Made by a program: the position numbers and the translations under genes. The notes below the pieces were generated by a model. The model was given only the letters and a program-made list of their open reading frames with translations, had not been told where the DNA came from and made no database searches. Below are positions 23,753 through 33,600 of a DNA stretch of 64,000 nt, one piece after another; the first letter of the stretch is position 1; each line of letters opens with the position of its first letter. The stretch lies in assembly GCA_036505015.1 (NCBI GenBank), contig DASXUC010000071.1:1-64000 (forward strand). Reading direction: 5' to 3'. Source of the DNA: DASXUC01 sp036505015. GTDB lineage: Bacteria; Sysuimicrobiota; Sysuimicrobiia; Sysuimicrobiales; Kaftiobacteriaceae.

Positions 23753-26089
23753 TCACTTCGGCGGCCTGATCTCGATCCGCGCGTCGAAATCAAACGCCTC
23801 GACCGTCATGTAATGGTGGGGCGCAACCATCAGCAGCCGATGGACCAGATGTGTGCGCTCGCCGATCCACCCGGCGAACCTGGCCGCCGTTGACGGCGCC
23901 TCCCAGAGCACCACCCGGCACGGCTCGCTGTCGCAGAAATCCGCGCGGCCCATCGCGGCGTGTTCGGCGCCGTTGAAGAATTCGAGGTACGGACCGCTCA
24001 GCGTGATCGGTTGGGCGAAGGTGTCCTTCGACCATCCTCCCCCGGCACGCTCGTATCGGGTCGTCCCGATGACGATCGCCTCGGTGCCGGAGGAGGTCAC
24101 GTACTTCATCCGGTCGGGGCGTGAAAACTCGTACCGGGTGACGACACCCCCCCCGTTTCCATCGGTGATCTGTTGAATCTCACGCCAGCCGGATACGGCC
24201 TGCGCGCGGGCGACCGCCGCAGCGAGCAGGCGCGCCGCGTCAGTCGCGGCCGGGACGGCGGCTCCATCGAAATACAGCGGAAATTCCAGGATGATGTCCA
24301 GCCGCCCGCGCTGGCGGAGGATGACATCAAGCCGCCACCAGCCGGGGAGACTCAATTCGCCGCCCTGCCCTCGAAAGCGGCCTGCCCCGGCGGGTTCGAG
24401 CGTTACGGCAGAGGGCGCGATGTCTTCATCCAGTTTGACGAATCGCAGCTCGACCCGGCCGTCGAAATCCACGGGCCTGCCGGACCGCGCTACGTCCACC
24501 TCATAGGCGTTCCAGCCGGCACCGGCCGGGTTGATCGAAACGCGCACGCTGAGCCCGACCCCGATCCCCGCGAACGTGACGCGGCTCCCGGCAGCCGCCG
24601 GCATCGTCACCCTCGCCGGCGGCGTGATCGTCAGCGTCGCCACGGCGAGCAGGACCGCAGCCGCGAGCACCACCTCGATCCCGACGAGGCGCACGAATCG
24701 CCGGAGCAGCGGCCGTCCTGCGCCTCGCACCAGAATGGGCCGCATCACGAAATGGTTGAACGCCCCCAGCGCCATCCACGGCAGCACGAGCAGGAGCTTG
24801 ACGAGCAGGGTGCGGCCGTAGGGTGTGGACACGAATCCCGACCAGGCGGGGATATTGAGCCAGGCGCTGTACGTTCCGGTGACGATCAACGCGAGCAGCG
24901 AGAGTCCGGCGGCGGTCGAAAACCGCGGTATCAGCACCTGCGCCGTACTGGAACGCAGCGCGGGCGGGGTGGTCCGCAGGGTCAGCAGCAGCGCCGCCAG
25001 CCCCCCGATCCACGTTGCCGCGCCGGCGAGATGGATCCAATCGGCGCCCATCGCCGGCCAGCCCTGCCCGCTGGCATGCGCGTTCATGGTGACGCCGACC
25101 AGCAGGATGCCGGCCGCCGCCGGTGCGGCCCATGCGGCGCGGGGCAGCTGGAGGTCGGGAATCAGCGGCAGGATAATCGCGGCAATCACGCTGATCAGCC
25201 CGTAGACGGTCCCGACCAGCAGCAGCGCGGCGACGTGCAGGAAGTGCTGGCCCGTCGTGATGAGCGCCACCCCGCCGACCACCCCGGTCCACATGACCGC
25301 CGCCATGCGGAAGACCCGCCCCCGCCGGGTGGGCGGGATTACGAGCACGGCGGCCATCGCCGACTGCAGCAGCACGCTCCATCCAAGCCGGCTGCCGGTG
25401 AGCAGCGAGAGGATCTGCCCATTGACGATGGTGGTCCGGAAGGGAGTCTCAAACAATTGGCCCGCCTGCAGCAGCAGCCCGGCCACCAGACTCCCAATGA
25501 GGATCAGTGCCGACGGAAGGGACAGCCGGGCGACCGCAGACGTCGCGACGTCGTCGACCGACAGCGCGAGATGCGGCTCCGCGGCGTGCAGGGCCGGGCG
25601 CAGGATGACGTACGCGAAGATTGCCGCGCCGGCGAGCAGCAGCGCGGCCGCATAGCTGACCCATCGGACCGCGACCTGCAACGGCGGTGGACTCTCACCG
25701 CCGGCCGATGCGCCGCCGGGTGCGCCCACCCCGATCGCGAACGCGTAGAATCCCGACGTCGTGTGCCCGTCGACCGCCGACAGCACGCGCCAACGCACCG
25801 TGTATACGCCCGTGGGGAGGGGCTGCAGCGCGACGGTCATGCGCAGGCCGTCCGGCGACACACGCGCGGATCCGGACACCCGCCGGCCATCGCGATCGAC
25901 AACCGTGACCGAGACGAACGTGGGGTCGACGGCCTCGCTGAACGAGAGCAGGAGTTCCCGTGGAGCAGTGCGCAGCGACGCGTTGGCCGGCGGTGAGGCG
26001 CCTTCGAGGACACCGTGTCCGGCGACGACAGGTGCGGCGACGCCGATCCCCGCGATAAGGAGCGCAGCGACGGCAATGATCCGCGGCAT
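23753..26089 (-). CDS. CopC-CopD fusion protein
   Basis: 778 aa. A signal peptide is followed by a CopC beta-barrel (about 24-120) whose mature end starts near His25 (GHGVLEGASPPANASL), as in CopC copper sites, with the later WRVLSAVDGHTTSG motif. Then about eight to nine membrane segments of the CopD type (about 140-490, including GADWIHLAGAATWIGGLAAL) and a C-terminal extracytoplasmic region (about 500-778) with LolA-like strands (TRYEFSRPDRMKYV). The fusion probably moves copper through the membrane or delivers it to cuproenzymes. A second CopC-CopD gene is at 59.7 kb. Confidence 0.88.
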   Translation of the reverse strand: MPRIIAVAALLIAGIGVAAPVVAGHGVLEGASPPANASLRTAPRELLLSFSEAVDPTFVSVTVVDRDGRRVSGSARVSPDGLRMTVALQPLPTGVYTVRWRVLSAVDGHTTSGFYAFAIGVGAPGGASAGGESPPPLQVAVRWVSYAAALLLAGAAIFAYVILRPALHAAEPHLALSVDDVATSAVARLSLPSALILIGSLVAGLLLQAGQLFETPFRTTIVNGQILSLLTGSRLGWSVLLQSAMAAVLVIPPTRRGRVFRMAAVMWTGVVGGVALITTGQHFLHVAALLLVGTVYGLISVIAAIILPLIPDLQLPRAAWAAPAAAGILLVGVTMNAHASGQGWPAMGADWIHLAGAATWIGGLAALLLTLRTTPPALRSSTAQVLIPRFSTAAGLSLLALIVTGTYSAWLNIPAWSGFVSTPYGRTLLVKLLLVLPWMALGAFNHFVMRPILVRGAGRPLLRRFVRLVGIEVVLAAAVLLAVATLTITPPARVTMPAAAGSRVTFAGIGVGLSVRVSINPAGAGWNAYEVDVARSGRPVDFDGRVELRFVKLDEDIAPSAVTLEPAGAGRFRGQGGELSLPGWWRLDVILRQRGRLDIILEFPLYFDGAAVPAATDAARLLAAAVARAQAVSGWREIQQITDGNGGGVVTRYEFSRPDRMKYVTSSGTEAIVIGTTRYERAGGGWSKDTFAQPITLSGPYLEFFNGAEHAAMGRADFCDSEPCRVVLWEAPSTAARFAGWIGERTHLVHRLLMVAPHHYMTVEAFDFDARIEIRPPK

Positions 26090-26095
26090 GCGGAC

Positions 26096-26596
26096 CTAGT
26101 GAAACTCTATGACCACACGGTCACGATCGTGCATCACGTACTTGTCGAACGCCTCGTTGCGCTTGCCGTTGACCAGAAGATGGAGCGTACCGGTCGTGCC
26201 GTCCGGGCATTTGTCTCCATTCGCGTAGGTGGTCCCCCCCGGCAGATGGAGCGCGGTGGAGGAGAGACTCGCGCCGACGCTGGCCAGGAACCTGCCCAGT
26301 GTGGCGTTCGGGCCTGCCTCCGAGCGATTTTCCGGATGGATGTGAATCAACCCGTCGCCGTGCGTGTGGATGCCGCCGGCGGAGGGACGAAACGGCGGCA
26401 GAGCCTTGCCGCAGATCACCACCGCGTACTGCGCGTGCCAGTGCTCGCCGACGGCCGGATGCTGAGTGCCCCGCCCCGCCGCGCTGATGATGATCCCTGC
26501 AAACACCGCGACGGCCAGCAGCCCGAACGCAATCCACAAGTAGGTGCCCGAGCGCGCTCTGGGCTGCTCACGTGCGCCTGCGGACTGCTTCGACAT
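26096..26596 (-). CDS. Membrane-anchored His-rich protein
   Basis: 166 aa. One membrane segment (about 19-40) and an outward domain with HWHAQYAVVICGKALPPFRP and GGIHTHGDGLIHIHPENRSE, i.e. six histidines in a short span that look like a metal site. The tail LHLLVNGKRNEAFDKYVMHD forms a small beta domain. The pattern resembles a family of actinobacterial/Chloroflexota membrane proteins of unknown function. It is upstream of and 6 nt from the CopC-CopD gene, so copper or another metal is a reasonable guess. Confidence 0.7.
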   Translation of the reverse strand: MSKQSAGAREQPRARSGTYLWIAFGLLAVAVFAGIIISAAGRGTQHPAVGEHWHAQYAVVICGKALPPFRPSAGGIHTHGDGLIHIHPENRSEAGPNATLGRFLASVGASLSSTALHLPGGTTYANGDKCPDGTTGTLHLLVNGKRNEAFDKYVMHDRDRVVIEFH

Positions 26597-26684
26597 ACAG
26601 TGAGGGTTCGCGCCTGATCGGGACCGCCCCTGGCCGGAGGGACGGCAGGGGTGCAGCCCGAATTTGGGCCACACGGAGATACCG

Positions 26685-27662
26685 ATGGGGCTGTCGTTCA
26701 TCTGGCCGGTCATGCTGTGGGTACTGCTCCTGGTCCCCAGCCTCATCGTCTTCTATCGGCGCCTGCTCGTACGGCCCGCTGCCGTCCCTGTCGTGTGGCC
26801 GACCGCGCCGGCCGCCCGGCAGGCCATGGATGCGCGCACTCCCGTCCGCCGGCACCTGGCCGCGGTGTGCTTCGCCGCGGCCCTGGTGGTGATCATCATG
26901 GCGATCGCGAGACCGGTGACTCCCCTCCCCGTCCCGGCCGATCGATCCGCGATCATGCTGGCCCTCGACGTCAGCGGCAGCATGCGGTCCCAGGACATGC
27001 TGCCGAGCCGGCTGGCCGCGGCGCAGTCGGCGGCGAAGGACTTCGTGCGGGCGCTGCCCGCGCGAGTGCACCTTGGACTGGTGGTGTTCGCGGGGTTCGC
27101 CTCGGTTCTGGCGCCGCCCACAACCGAGCACAGCCGCATCGTGGATCTGATCGACGGCGTTTCCACGGCGCGGCGCACGGCCATCGGGGAGGGATTGATC
27201 GAGGCCGTCGCCGCCCTCCCCGAACGCATCCGCCCGACACCAGGCAGTCCGATTCCGTCCAAACCGCCGGGGGTTCGGCCGCCCGGCATCGTCGTGCTGC
27301 TGTCCGACGGCCGCAGCAACGCCGGTATCGATCCGCTGGAAGCCGCGGCCATCGCCCGGCAACAGGACGTGACCGTGTACACGGTCGGCGTCGGACAGCG
27401 CGAGGCGTCGTTCAACTCCTGGACAATCGGGGGATCGCTTGACGAGGAGACGATGCAGGCCATCGCGGCCGCCACCGGCGGCACCTACTACCATGCCGGC
27501 ACCGCCGAGGGTCTGCGCCAGATCTACACCCGGCTGGCGCGCCGCGTGGGCTGGGAACGTCGGCCGGTGGAAGTGACCGGCGCCGCCGCGGGACTGGCGG
27601 CGGTGCTGGCCCTTGCCGCCGTCGTTCTCTCCCGCCGGCTCACGTTCTTGCTCGACGGCTGA
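26685..27662 (+). CDS. VWA-domain membrane protein (BatA-like)
   Basis: 325 aa. Two N-terminal hydrophobic segments, a von Willebrand A domain with MIDAS motif DVSGSM near 93-98 plus the TTE and LLSDGRSNAG elements, and a C-terminal membrane segment. This is the aerotolerance BatA/B architecture. ATG 26685 has GGAG 7 nt upstream. It is a third VWA paralogue, apart from the pair in the moxR cluster at 40-42 kb, and is divergent from the His-rich protein gene. Its MoxR partner, if any, may be the 43-kb one. Confidence 0.88.
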   Translation: MGLSFIWPVMLWVLLLVPSLIVFYRRLLVRPAAVPVVWPTAPAARQAMDARTPVRRHLAAVCFAAALVVIIMAIARPVTPLPVPADRSAIMLALDVSGSMRSQDMLPSRLAAAQSAAKDFVRALPARVHLGLVVFAGFASVLAPPTTEHSRIVDLIDGVSTARRTAIGEGLIEAVAALPERIRPTPGSPIPSKPPGVRPPGIVVLLSDGRSNAGIDPLEAAAIARQQDVTVYTVGVGQREASFNSWTIGGSLDEETMQAIAAATGGTYYHAGTAEGLRQIYTRLARRVGWERRPVEVTGAAAGLAAVLALAAVVLSRRLTFLLDG

Positions 27663-27677
27663 GGATCCAACCCCCGT

Positions 27678-28643
27678 TCACCGCGTCCGGACCACGATCA
27701 GCTTGTCGCGTGCCGACTCGGCGCCCCACACCTCGCCCGGCCGCCCCAGCAGCTGGCGGACGTTGCCGGGACGGCTGGGAATGGGCAGCGCCTCAAACAG
27801 CTCGCGCGCCGGATCGAAGCGCACCAGCGCATTGCCGCCGAAATCGCTCAGCCACACAATGTCGCGGTCGTCTACGAACACGGCGTACGCCATCGGGTTC
27901 GACCCGGGCAGTTTCCACTCTCGCCACCGCCCGCTGGATGGATCGTACACTCCAAGTTGCCCCGCATCCCATTCGCTGACCCAGATGCGGCCGCGCGAAT
28001 CCGACCACACTCGCCGCGCGCCTTGCCGGGATGTCGGCGGCTCGAGCACGGTCACGGATCCGGTGTTCACGTCGATCCGCCCAACATAGTGGCCTGCCAG
28101 GGACGCATAGTACACGTCCCCCGAGGGCGTGGTCGCAATCCCGTACGGACCGCGCCCGCGGGGCGCGTCGAACACCTCGATGTGTCCGGTCGATGGCTCC
28201 AGCCGGCCGTAGATCCCGTTCTGTCCGGTGAACCAGAGAACGCCGCGCCGGTCGAAGGTGGCGGTGTTCAGATTCGCCCGCGGCCGGTTCGCCGGCAGCG
28301 GGAACACCTGCACCCGCGACGTCGCCGGATCCACGCGGACGATCGCATTCAGCCCGCCGTCCGTGATCCACGGCGCGCCGTCCGGTCCGACGATCACACC
28401 GTGGGGTGCCGACCCGTTCCCCAGCTTGACCTGGCGCGTACGGCCCGAGGCCGGATCGAGATAGCCGAGCTCGCCCGACCGCTGCGCCGTGTACCAGACC
28501 CCGCCGTCGCGCGCGGGGGCCACGTCATGGGGGCCGGATCCCGCCGGCACGGCGTATTCCTGGATGGCGTCGCCGGGAGCCCCTGCTGCGGATCCGGTCG
28601 ACATCAGCGCGGTGATCACGACCAGCGCAAGCACATATTTCAT
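27678..28643 (-). CDS. Secreted Vgb-like beta-propeller protein
   Basis: 321 aa with a signal peptide. Seven propeller blades follow, with repeated motifs of the type GPHDVAPARDGGVWYT, GPDGAPWITDGG, TFDRRGVLWFTG and DDRDIVWLSDFGGNALVRFD, matching the virginiamycin B lyase/SMP-30-like NHL group. Streptogramin lyase activity in Vgb needs specific His and Glu residues that I cannot confirm. With an export signal, an antibiotic-resistance role is unlikely. ATG 28643 follows GGAGGAG. It converges with the VWA gene, 15 nt apart. Confidence 0.8.
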   Translation of the reverse strand: MKYVLALVVITALMSTGSAAGAPGDAIQEYAVPAGSGPHDVAPARDGGVWYTAQRSGELGYLDPASGRTRQVKLGNGSAPHGVIVGPDGAPWITDGGLNAIVRVDPATSRVQVFPLPANRPRANLNTATFDRRGVLWFTGQNGIYGRLEPSTGHIEVFDAPRGRGPYGIATTPSGDVYYASLAGHYVGRIDVNTGSVTVLEPPTSRQGARRVWSDSRGRIWVSEWDAGQLGVYDPSSGRWREWKLPGSNPMAYAVFVDDRDIVWLSDFGGNALVRFDPARELFEALPIPSRPGNVRQLLGRPGEVWGAESARDKLIVVRTR

Positions 28644-28656
28644 GGACGCTCCTCCG

Positions 28657-29574
28657 TCACTGAAAGTGCGGCAGCGCCGCCGCCGCAAAGGCCTCCAGAC
28701 CGTCGAGATCGTCCAGGTCCAGCCACTGGAGCATCACCCGATCCAACCCTTCCGACGCCAGGTGGCCCAACTGCTCGACGGCCGCCGCCGGCGTGCCCAC
28801 GATGATGCCCCGCTCGCGCACCTGCTGCAGCGTACGGCCCTGCAGTTTCTGCTGCACACCCGCCTCGGTGCGCGCAATGGCCGTGCCGGTCATCATCGAC
28901 CGGCGCATCTCAGTGGGCCGGCGGCCTGCGCGCTCGAGCAGCTCGTCCAGCCGGCGATTCAACGCCGCAAACTTCTCCGGGGTCTGAAAGGTCGCGTTCC
29001 ATTCCACCGCGTACTTCGCGGCCAAGGGCAGCGTACGCCGGGGACCGTTGCCGCCTACCAGGATCGGCGGTCCGCCGGCACGCAACGGCCGTGGGAGGAT
29101 GACCGCATCTTGCAGATGGTAGAACGTTCCCGCAAACGTCACCGGCGCTTCGGTCTTCAGGAGCCGGCTGATGACGACTAAACCCTCTGCAAACCGCTCG
29201 AAGCGGGCGCGCAGGGGCAGCAGGTCGAATCCGAACTTGGCGTGCTCACGCTCCTGCCAGGCTGCGCCCAACCCCAGCGTCATCCGCCCGCCGGACAGAT
29301 CGTCGACCGCGACCGCCATCCGCGCGGTAAGCGCGGGGTGCCTGAACGACACCGGCGTGCACAGCGGGCCGAAGGCGATGCGAGAGGTGTTCGCCGCCAG
29401 CCACGTGAGTGAGACCCACAGCTCAAGGGACTCTTTGTCGGGCGGGCCGGCGTTGGTGAAGTGATCGGAACGGTACAGTCCGGCGAATCCGAGATCCTCG
29501 ACGGCCTGGACCAGCCGCTGCCAGCGCGGCCAGGTCAGGCCGTTCTGGCCTTCCACCATGATCGCCAGGTCCAC
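28657..29574 (-). CDS. LLM-class F420-dependent oxidoreductase
   Basis: 305 aa, a luciferase-like TIM barrel. N-terminus MDLAIMVEGQNGLTWPRWQR, then GLYRSDHFTNA, LGLGAAWQEREHAKFGFD and PILVGGNGPRRTLPLAAKYA are typical of the F420-dependent class that reduces or oxidises small organic compounds. GTG start at 29572-29574 with GGAGG upstream; longer starts would run into the preceding gene. The substrate is unknown. The downstream propeller gene starts 14 nt away, so the two may be co-transcribed. A second LLM gene is at 55.8 kb. Confidence 0.87.
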   Translation of the reverse strand: MDLAIMVEGQNGLTWPRWQRLVQAVEDLGFAGLYRSDHFTNAGPPDKESLELWVSLTWLAANTSRIAFGPLCTPVSFRHPALTARMAVAVDDLSGGRMTLGLGAAWQEREHAKFGFDLLPLRARFERFAEGLVVISRLLKTEAPVTFAGTFYHLQDAVILPRPLRAGGPPILVGGNGPRRTLPLAAKYAVEWNATFQTPEKFAALNRRLDELLERAGRRPTEMRRSMMTGTAIARTEAGVQQKLQGRTLQQVRERGIIVGTPAAAVEQLGHLASEGLDRVMLQWLDLDDLDGLEAFAAAALPHFQ

Positions 29575-29587
29575 GGGTGCCTCCGGC

Positions 29588-30082
29588 TCAGCGCGGCGGA
29601 GTCGGCGAGCGGTCTTCGTCGTCTTCGGTCCGGCGCCGAAAGAGCAGATACACACCAAATGCAATCAGGATCAGGGGCCACCACCGTCCGATCGTCCCCG
29701 TGATGCCGTACTGGCCTCCAGCCTGCAGCAACCCGATGGCGGCAAGGACACCGCCTGGCACGAGCGGCCACCATTGGCCGCCGCGGCGCCCGCCGGTGAG
29801 CACGTCGATCACATAGATGCCGATGAAACCGAGGCCCAGTCCCAGCAGCTTCGCCCAACTCGCTCCGTACAAGAACTGGTAAATAATGCCCAAACCCCAC
29901 CCCGTCATCACGCCACCGGGGACGAGAAACCCATAGTTCCTCCTGTAGAAAAAGGCCACCAGAAACGCCAGCCCGATGGCGGCGACGACCGCTTCGCCGC
30001 CGATCCGGGACTGCTGGGCGAGCAGAAACACGACCCCGATGACGATCAGCATGATGCCGGGCAAGACCCTCCGCCGTTCCAC
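29588..30082 (-). CDS. Small multi-pass membrane protein
   Basis: 164 aa with five to six hydrophobic segments and repeated RRxxPGIMLIVIGVVFL / WWPLVPGGVLAAIGLL / WWPLILIAFGVYLLF patterns. The repeated W-W-P-L-x-x-x-G-x-x-x-x-x-G motif resembles DUF5668/LiaF-type membrane domains. No enzyme motif. GTG start (30080-30082). It is between a DUF2269-like protein and the LLM gene on the same strand, with short spacers. Function unknown; envelope-stress sensing is one possibility for this fold. Confidence 0.7.
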   Translation of the reverse strand: MERRRVLPGIMLIVIGVVFLLAQQSRIGGEAVVAAIGLAFLVAFFYRRNYGFLVPGGVMTGWGLGIIYQFLYGASWAKLLGLGLGFIGIYVIDVLTGGRRGGQWWPLVPGGVLAAIGLLQAGGQYGITGTIGRWWPLILIAFGVYLLFRRRTEDDEDRSPTPPR

Positions 30083-30109
30083 CTATGTCACCTCCGCATC
30101 GCCGGCCCG

Positions 30110-30580
30110 CTATCCCCACAGCGCCGGCTTCGTCACCATCAGGAACACGATCACCAGGATCAGGACCGCGACGACGATGCCCAGCCGTTGCCCGCGGGCG
30201 GCGAGCGCCTGGTAGACCGGGGCCTGCGGCCCGGCGGCTTCCGCGGCGGCGATCTGGGATGCCAGCGCCGGCGTGTACAATACGGCGGCGACGGCCACGA
30301 CAACGGCGTACAGGACCAGCGCAGACAGCACCCACGGCATCGTCCACCGGATCCCGCCGACGTAGAGCATCGCCAGTCCCGTGATCAGCAGCAATCCATA
30401 GGCGGGATTGGCCACGCGGTCATCCAGGAACTTCACCGTCTTGAGGATGAACCCGGTGTGCTGCGGATCTCGTCCGGCCCGGGACAGCCAGATGCCGTAC
30501 GTGAGGTTGGACCCGACCGCGGTGATCGCGAGCAGCACATGCACATACTTCAAGATCAGGTAGAGAGTCACAGTTCTCAT
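30110..30580 (-). CDS. DUF2269-like membrane protein
   Basis: 156 aa with four hydrophobic segments. YLILKYVHVLLAITAVGSNL at the start, with a His in the first helix, and ALAARGQRLGIVVAVLILVIVFLMVTKP at the end match the DUF2269 type of small integral membrane protein. Function unknown; histidines in helix 1 have suggested heme or metal binding in related families. ATG 30580 is used. It is divergent from the cyclase-ATPase gene, with 99 nt between them for both promoters. Confidence 0.75.
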   Translation of the reverse strand: MRTVTLYLILKYVHVLLAITAVGSNLTYGIWLSRAGRDPQHTGFILKTVKFLDDRVANPAYGLLLITGLAMLYVGGIRWTMPWVLSALVLYAVVVAVAAVLYTPALASQIAAAEAAGPQAPVYQALAARGQRLGIVVAVLILVIVFLMVTKPALWG

Positions 30581-30679
30581 TTTCGACGGCTCCGCCGTGC
30601 TTTCCCACCGCGACGCGCGGAGCGCAGGATTCGTTCGGCACCTCGTCCAACAGGCCCCGTTGTACCTTCCTTGATCTTC

Positions 30680-33600
30680 ATGCGCTGTCCAAACTGCGGC
30701 CGCGATAATCCTGAGGATGCCAAGTTCTGCGCGTACTGCGGCGCGGCCCTGACCTCGCCCGCCGTGCCGACGGCATCGGAAGAGCGCCGCATCGTCACCG
30801 TGCTGTTCGCAGACCTGGCGGGTTTCACGACCCTCGCCGAGGCGATGGATGCGGAAGACCTGCGGACCATCGTGGCCCGGTTCTACAACCTCGTCTCCGC
30901 GGAAGTGACGCGGTTCGGCGGCACGGTCGAGAAATACGTCGGGGACGCGGCACTGGCGATCTTTGGGCTGCCCGACCTGCATGAGGATGATGCCGAGCGC
31001 GCGGTGCGCGCGGCGCTGTCGGCACAGGAGGCGCTCACCCGGCTGAACGCGCTGCTGGCCGGGGAGGGCGGCCCGCAGCTGAGCATGCGCATCGGCATCA
31101 ATACCGGCGAGGTGGTCGCCGACCCGAAAGGCGGTGCGCTGGGCGAGTTCCACCTCGCCTCCGATGCGATCAACGTCGCCGCGCGCCTGCAGCAGCACGG
31201 CCAGGCGGGCTCGATCCTGATCGGACCCCGCACGGAGGCGCTGGTCCGCGGCATTGTCGACACCGCAGCGGTCGGGCCGGTCGCGCTGAAAGGCAAGAGC
31301 CAGCCGCTGGAAGCATGGCAGGTCACCGGTCTGCGGATGGAACGCGCCGTCCGCGGGATCCCAGGCCGCCAGGCCCCGCTGATCGGCCGGGGGGATGAAA
31401 TGGATCTGCTGCTGCGCCTCTACGATCGGGTGGCGAAGGAACGCCGCTCCCACCTCATTACCGTGCTTGGCACCCCAGGCGTCGGCAAATCCCGCCTGCA
31501 GCAGGAGTTCGTCGGACTCCTGCGCGCGCTGCCCGAGTCGCCTGCCATCCGCAAGGGGCGCTGCATGCCCTATGGCGACGGGTCGGCATTCGCCGCCGTC
31601 GGAGAAATCGTCAGGCAAGACGCCCACATCATGGACGGTGATCCCGCCGGGGTCGCCCGCGAGAAACTCCGCGCCGGCGTTGCGCAGGTACTGGCCGACG
31701 ACGCCGAGCGCGTCGCGGCGTCGCTGGGCTTTCTGGTCGGGATCGTGTATCCGGAGTCCGCCATCGCCTCCTACGATCCAAAGAGCGCGCGCGAGGAAGC
31801 GTTTCTCTCCTGGCGCCGCTACCTGACCGCGCGGGCCGCGGCCCAACCCCTGCTGCTGGTGCTCGAAGACGTGCACTGGGCCGACGAGGCGCTGCTCGAT
31901 CTTGTGGACTACACGGTCGCCCGATTGCACGACGCGCCCGTGCTGCTGCTGTGTCTGGCACGCCCCGAGCTGTTGGAGCGGCGCCCGCAGTGGGGCGGCG
32001 GCGGGCGGAACGGGGCGACGATCAACCTCGAGCCGCTGACGGAGGCGGAATCCCGCGCCTTGATCGCCGCGCTGCTCGACGTCGACGACCTGCCGGAAGC
32101 GGTGCGCGGCGACATTGTCCAAAAAGCGGAGGGCAATCCCTTCTTCGTGGAAGAGATCGTCCGCCTGTTGATGGAGCAGCAGGCGATCGTCGAAGATGCC
32201 GGCCGCTGGCGCGCCGCCACGCACATCGCCGGCGTGCCCCTGCCCGACACCGTGCAGGGCGTCATCGCGGCCCGGCTCGACCGGCTGCCCGAGGAAGAGA
32301 AACGGACCCTCCAGCAGGCCGCCGTGATCGGCCGGATCTTCTGGGCCGGTACGCTGGCCGCGCTGGCCGCGTCGGGCGGCGGGCCGGGAGACGCCGACGG
32401 GCTGCGGAAAGTGGTGGACGGGCTCGAGGACCGCGACCTGATCCGGGAGCGGCCGACGTCCACGCTGGCCGGCGACCGCGAGTACATCTTCAAGCACACG
32501 CTGACGCGGGAGGTGTCGTACGCCAGCGTGCCCCGCGCCGTCCGCGCCCCCGCGCACGCCCGCGTTGCGGAGTGGATCGAATCGATGTGGGCCGGACGTC
32601 TGGACGAAGTCGTGGACCTGCTCGCGTATCATTGGACCGCGGCGGGCAACGCCACGAAGGCGGTGGAATACCAGTTGCGCGCCGGGGACCGGGCGCGAGC
32701 GCTGTTCTCCAACGCCCGCGCGGTGGATGCCTACGGGGCGGCGCTGGATCTTGCTCCCGGCGTGCTCACCGACGGACAGGTCGCCGACGTGCGGCGGCGG
32801 CGCGGTGAGGCTCTGGAGCGGTTGGGCCGATACGATCAGGCCGAGGGCGACTTTACGGCGGCGCTGCGCACGTTGCTGGGGACGGGCGACCGGCGCGCTG
32901 AAGCGCAGTTGCGGTTTGAGATCACGCGGCTCGATCACCGGCGGCGGACCAAACCGTTCGAGGAGATCATCCGCGCCTACGAGGACGCGCGGCGGATCGC
33001 GGTCGAGGCGGGCGACCGCCTCACCGATGCGCGGTGCCTCACGGAGATCGCCACCGCCTATTGGGATACCAACAACCTGTCCGAAGCCGGCCGCCTGGGG
33101 CTGCAGGCCCTGGAGATCTTCCGCGGCCTCGGCGACCACGCCGGGATGGCGGCGGTGATGAATCTCCTCGCGATGACCCGCTGGATGGGATTCGATCTGG
33201 AGGGCGGTCTCGTCGGGGCGGAAGAGGCGGCGGCGGAGGCACGGGCGGCCGGCGACCGCGGGCGCGAAGCGACCGCCTTGAGCTACCGCGGCATGTTCCA
33301 GTTATATGCCGGCAACCTCGGCGACGGGGCCGCACTGCTCGATGAGGCAGAGCGCATCGCCTCGGAAATCGGTGACCGCCGGCGGTTGATGTGGGTCCAC
33401 TCCTTCCGCACCTTCCTGTACCTCGCACTGGGGCAATATCAGAAGTTCCTCGAGTCCATGCGCGCCGGGAACCAGATTGGATCCGAGATTGGCTACCGTA
33501 ACCCGAGTGTGGACGTCCTGGAGGCCCTGGGGCTTGCCATGGTGGGCAAAGATCGAGAAGCCCGCGAGCTGATCGAACGGCCGTTTCAGTTCCTCGGCGA

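Noticed and set aside
24173..25996. 607-residue plus-strand frame opposite the CopC-CopD gene
   Set aside because: Composition is repetitive Arg/Gln/His/Asp, with no domain; the minus strand has clear CopC and CopD features.
27678..28643. Virginiamycin B resistance gene
   Set aside because: Only the propeller fold is supported; the protein is exported and the key lyase residues could not be confirmed.
30581..33139. Very long minus-strand frame opposite the cyclase-ATPase gene
   Set aside because: Shadow of the high-GC gene; only the final part from 30580 down is a plausible membrane protein.
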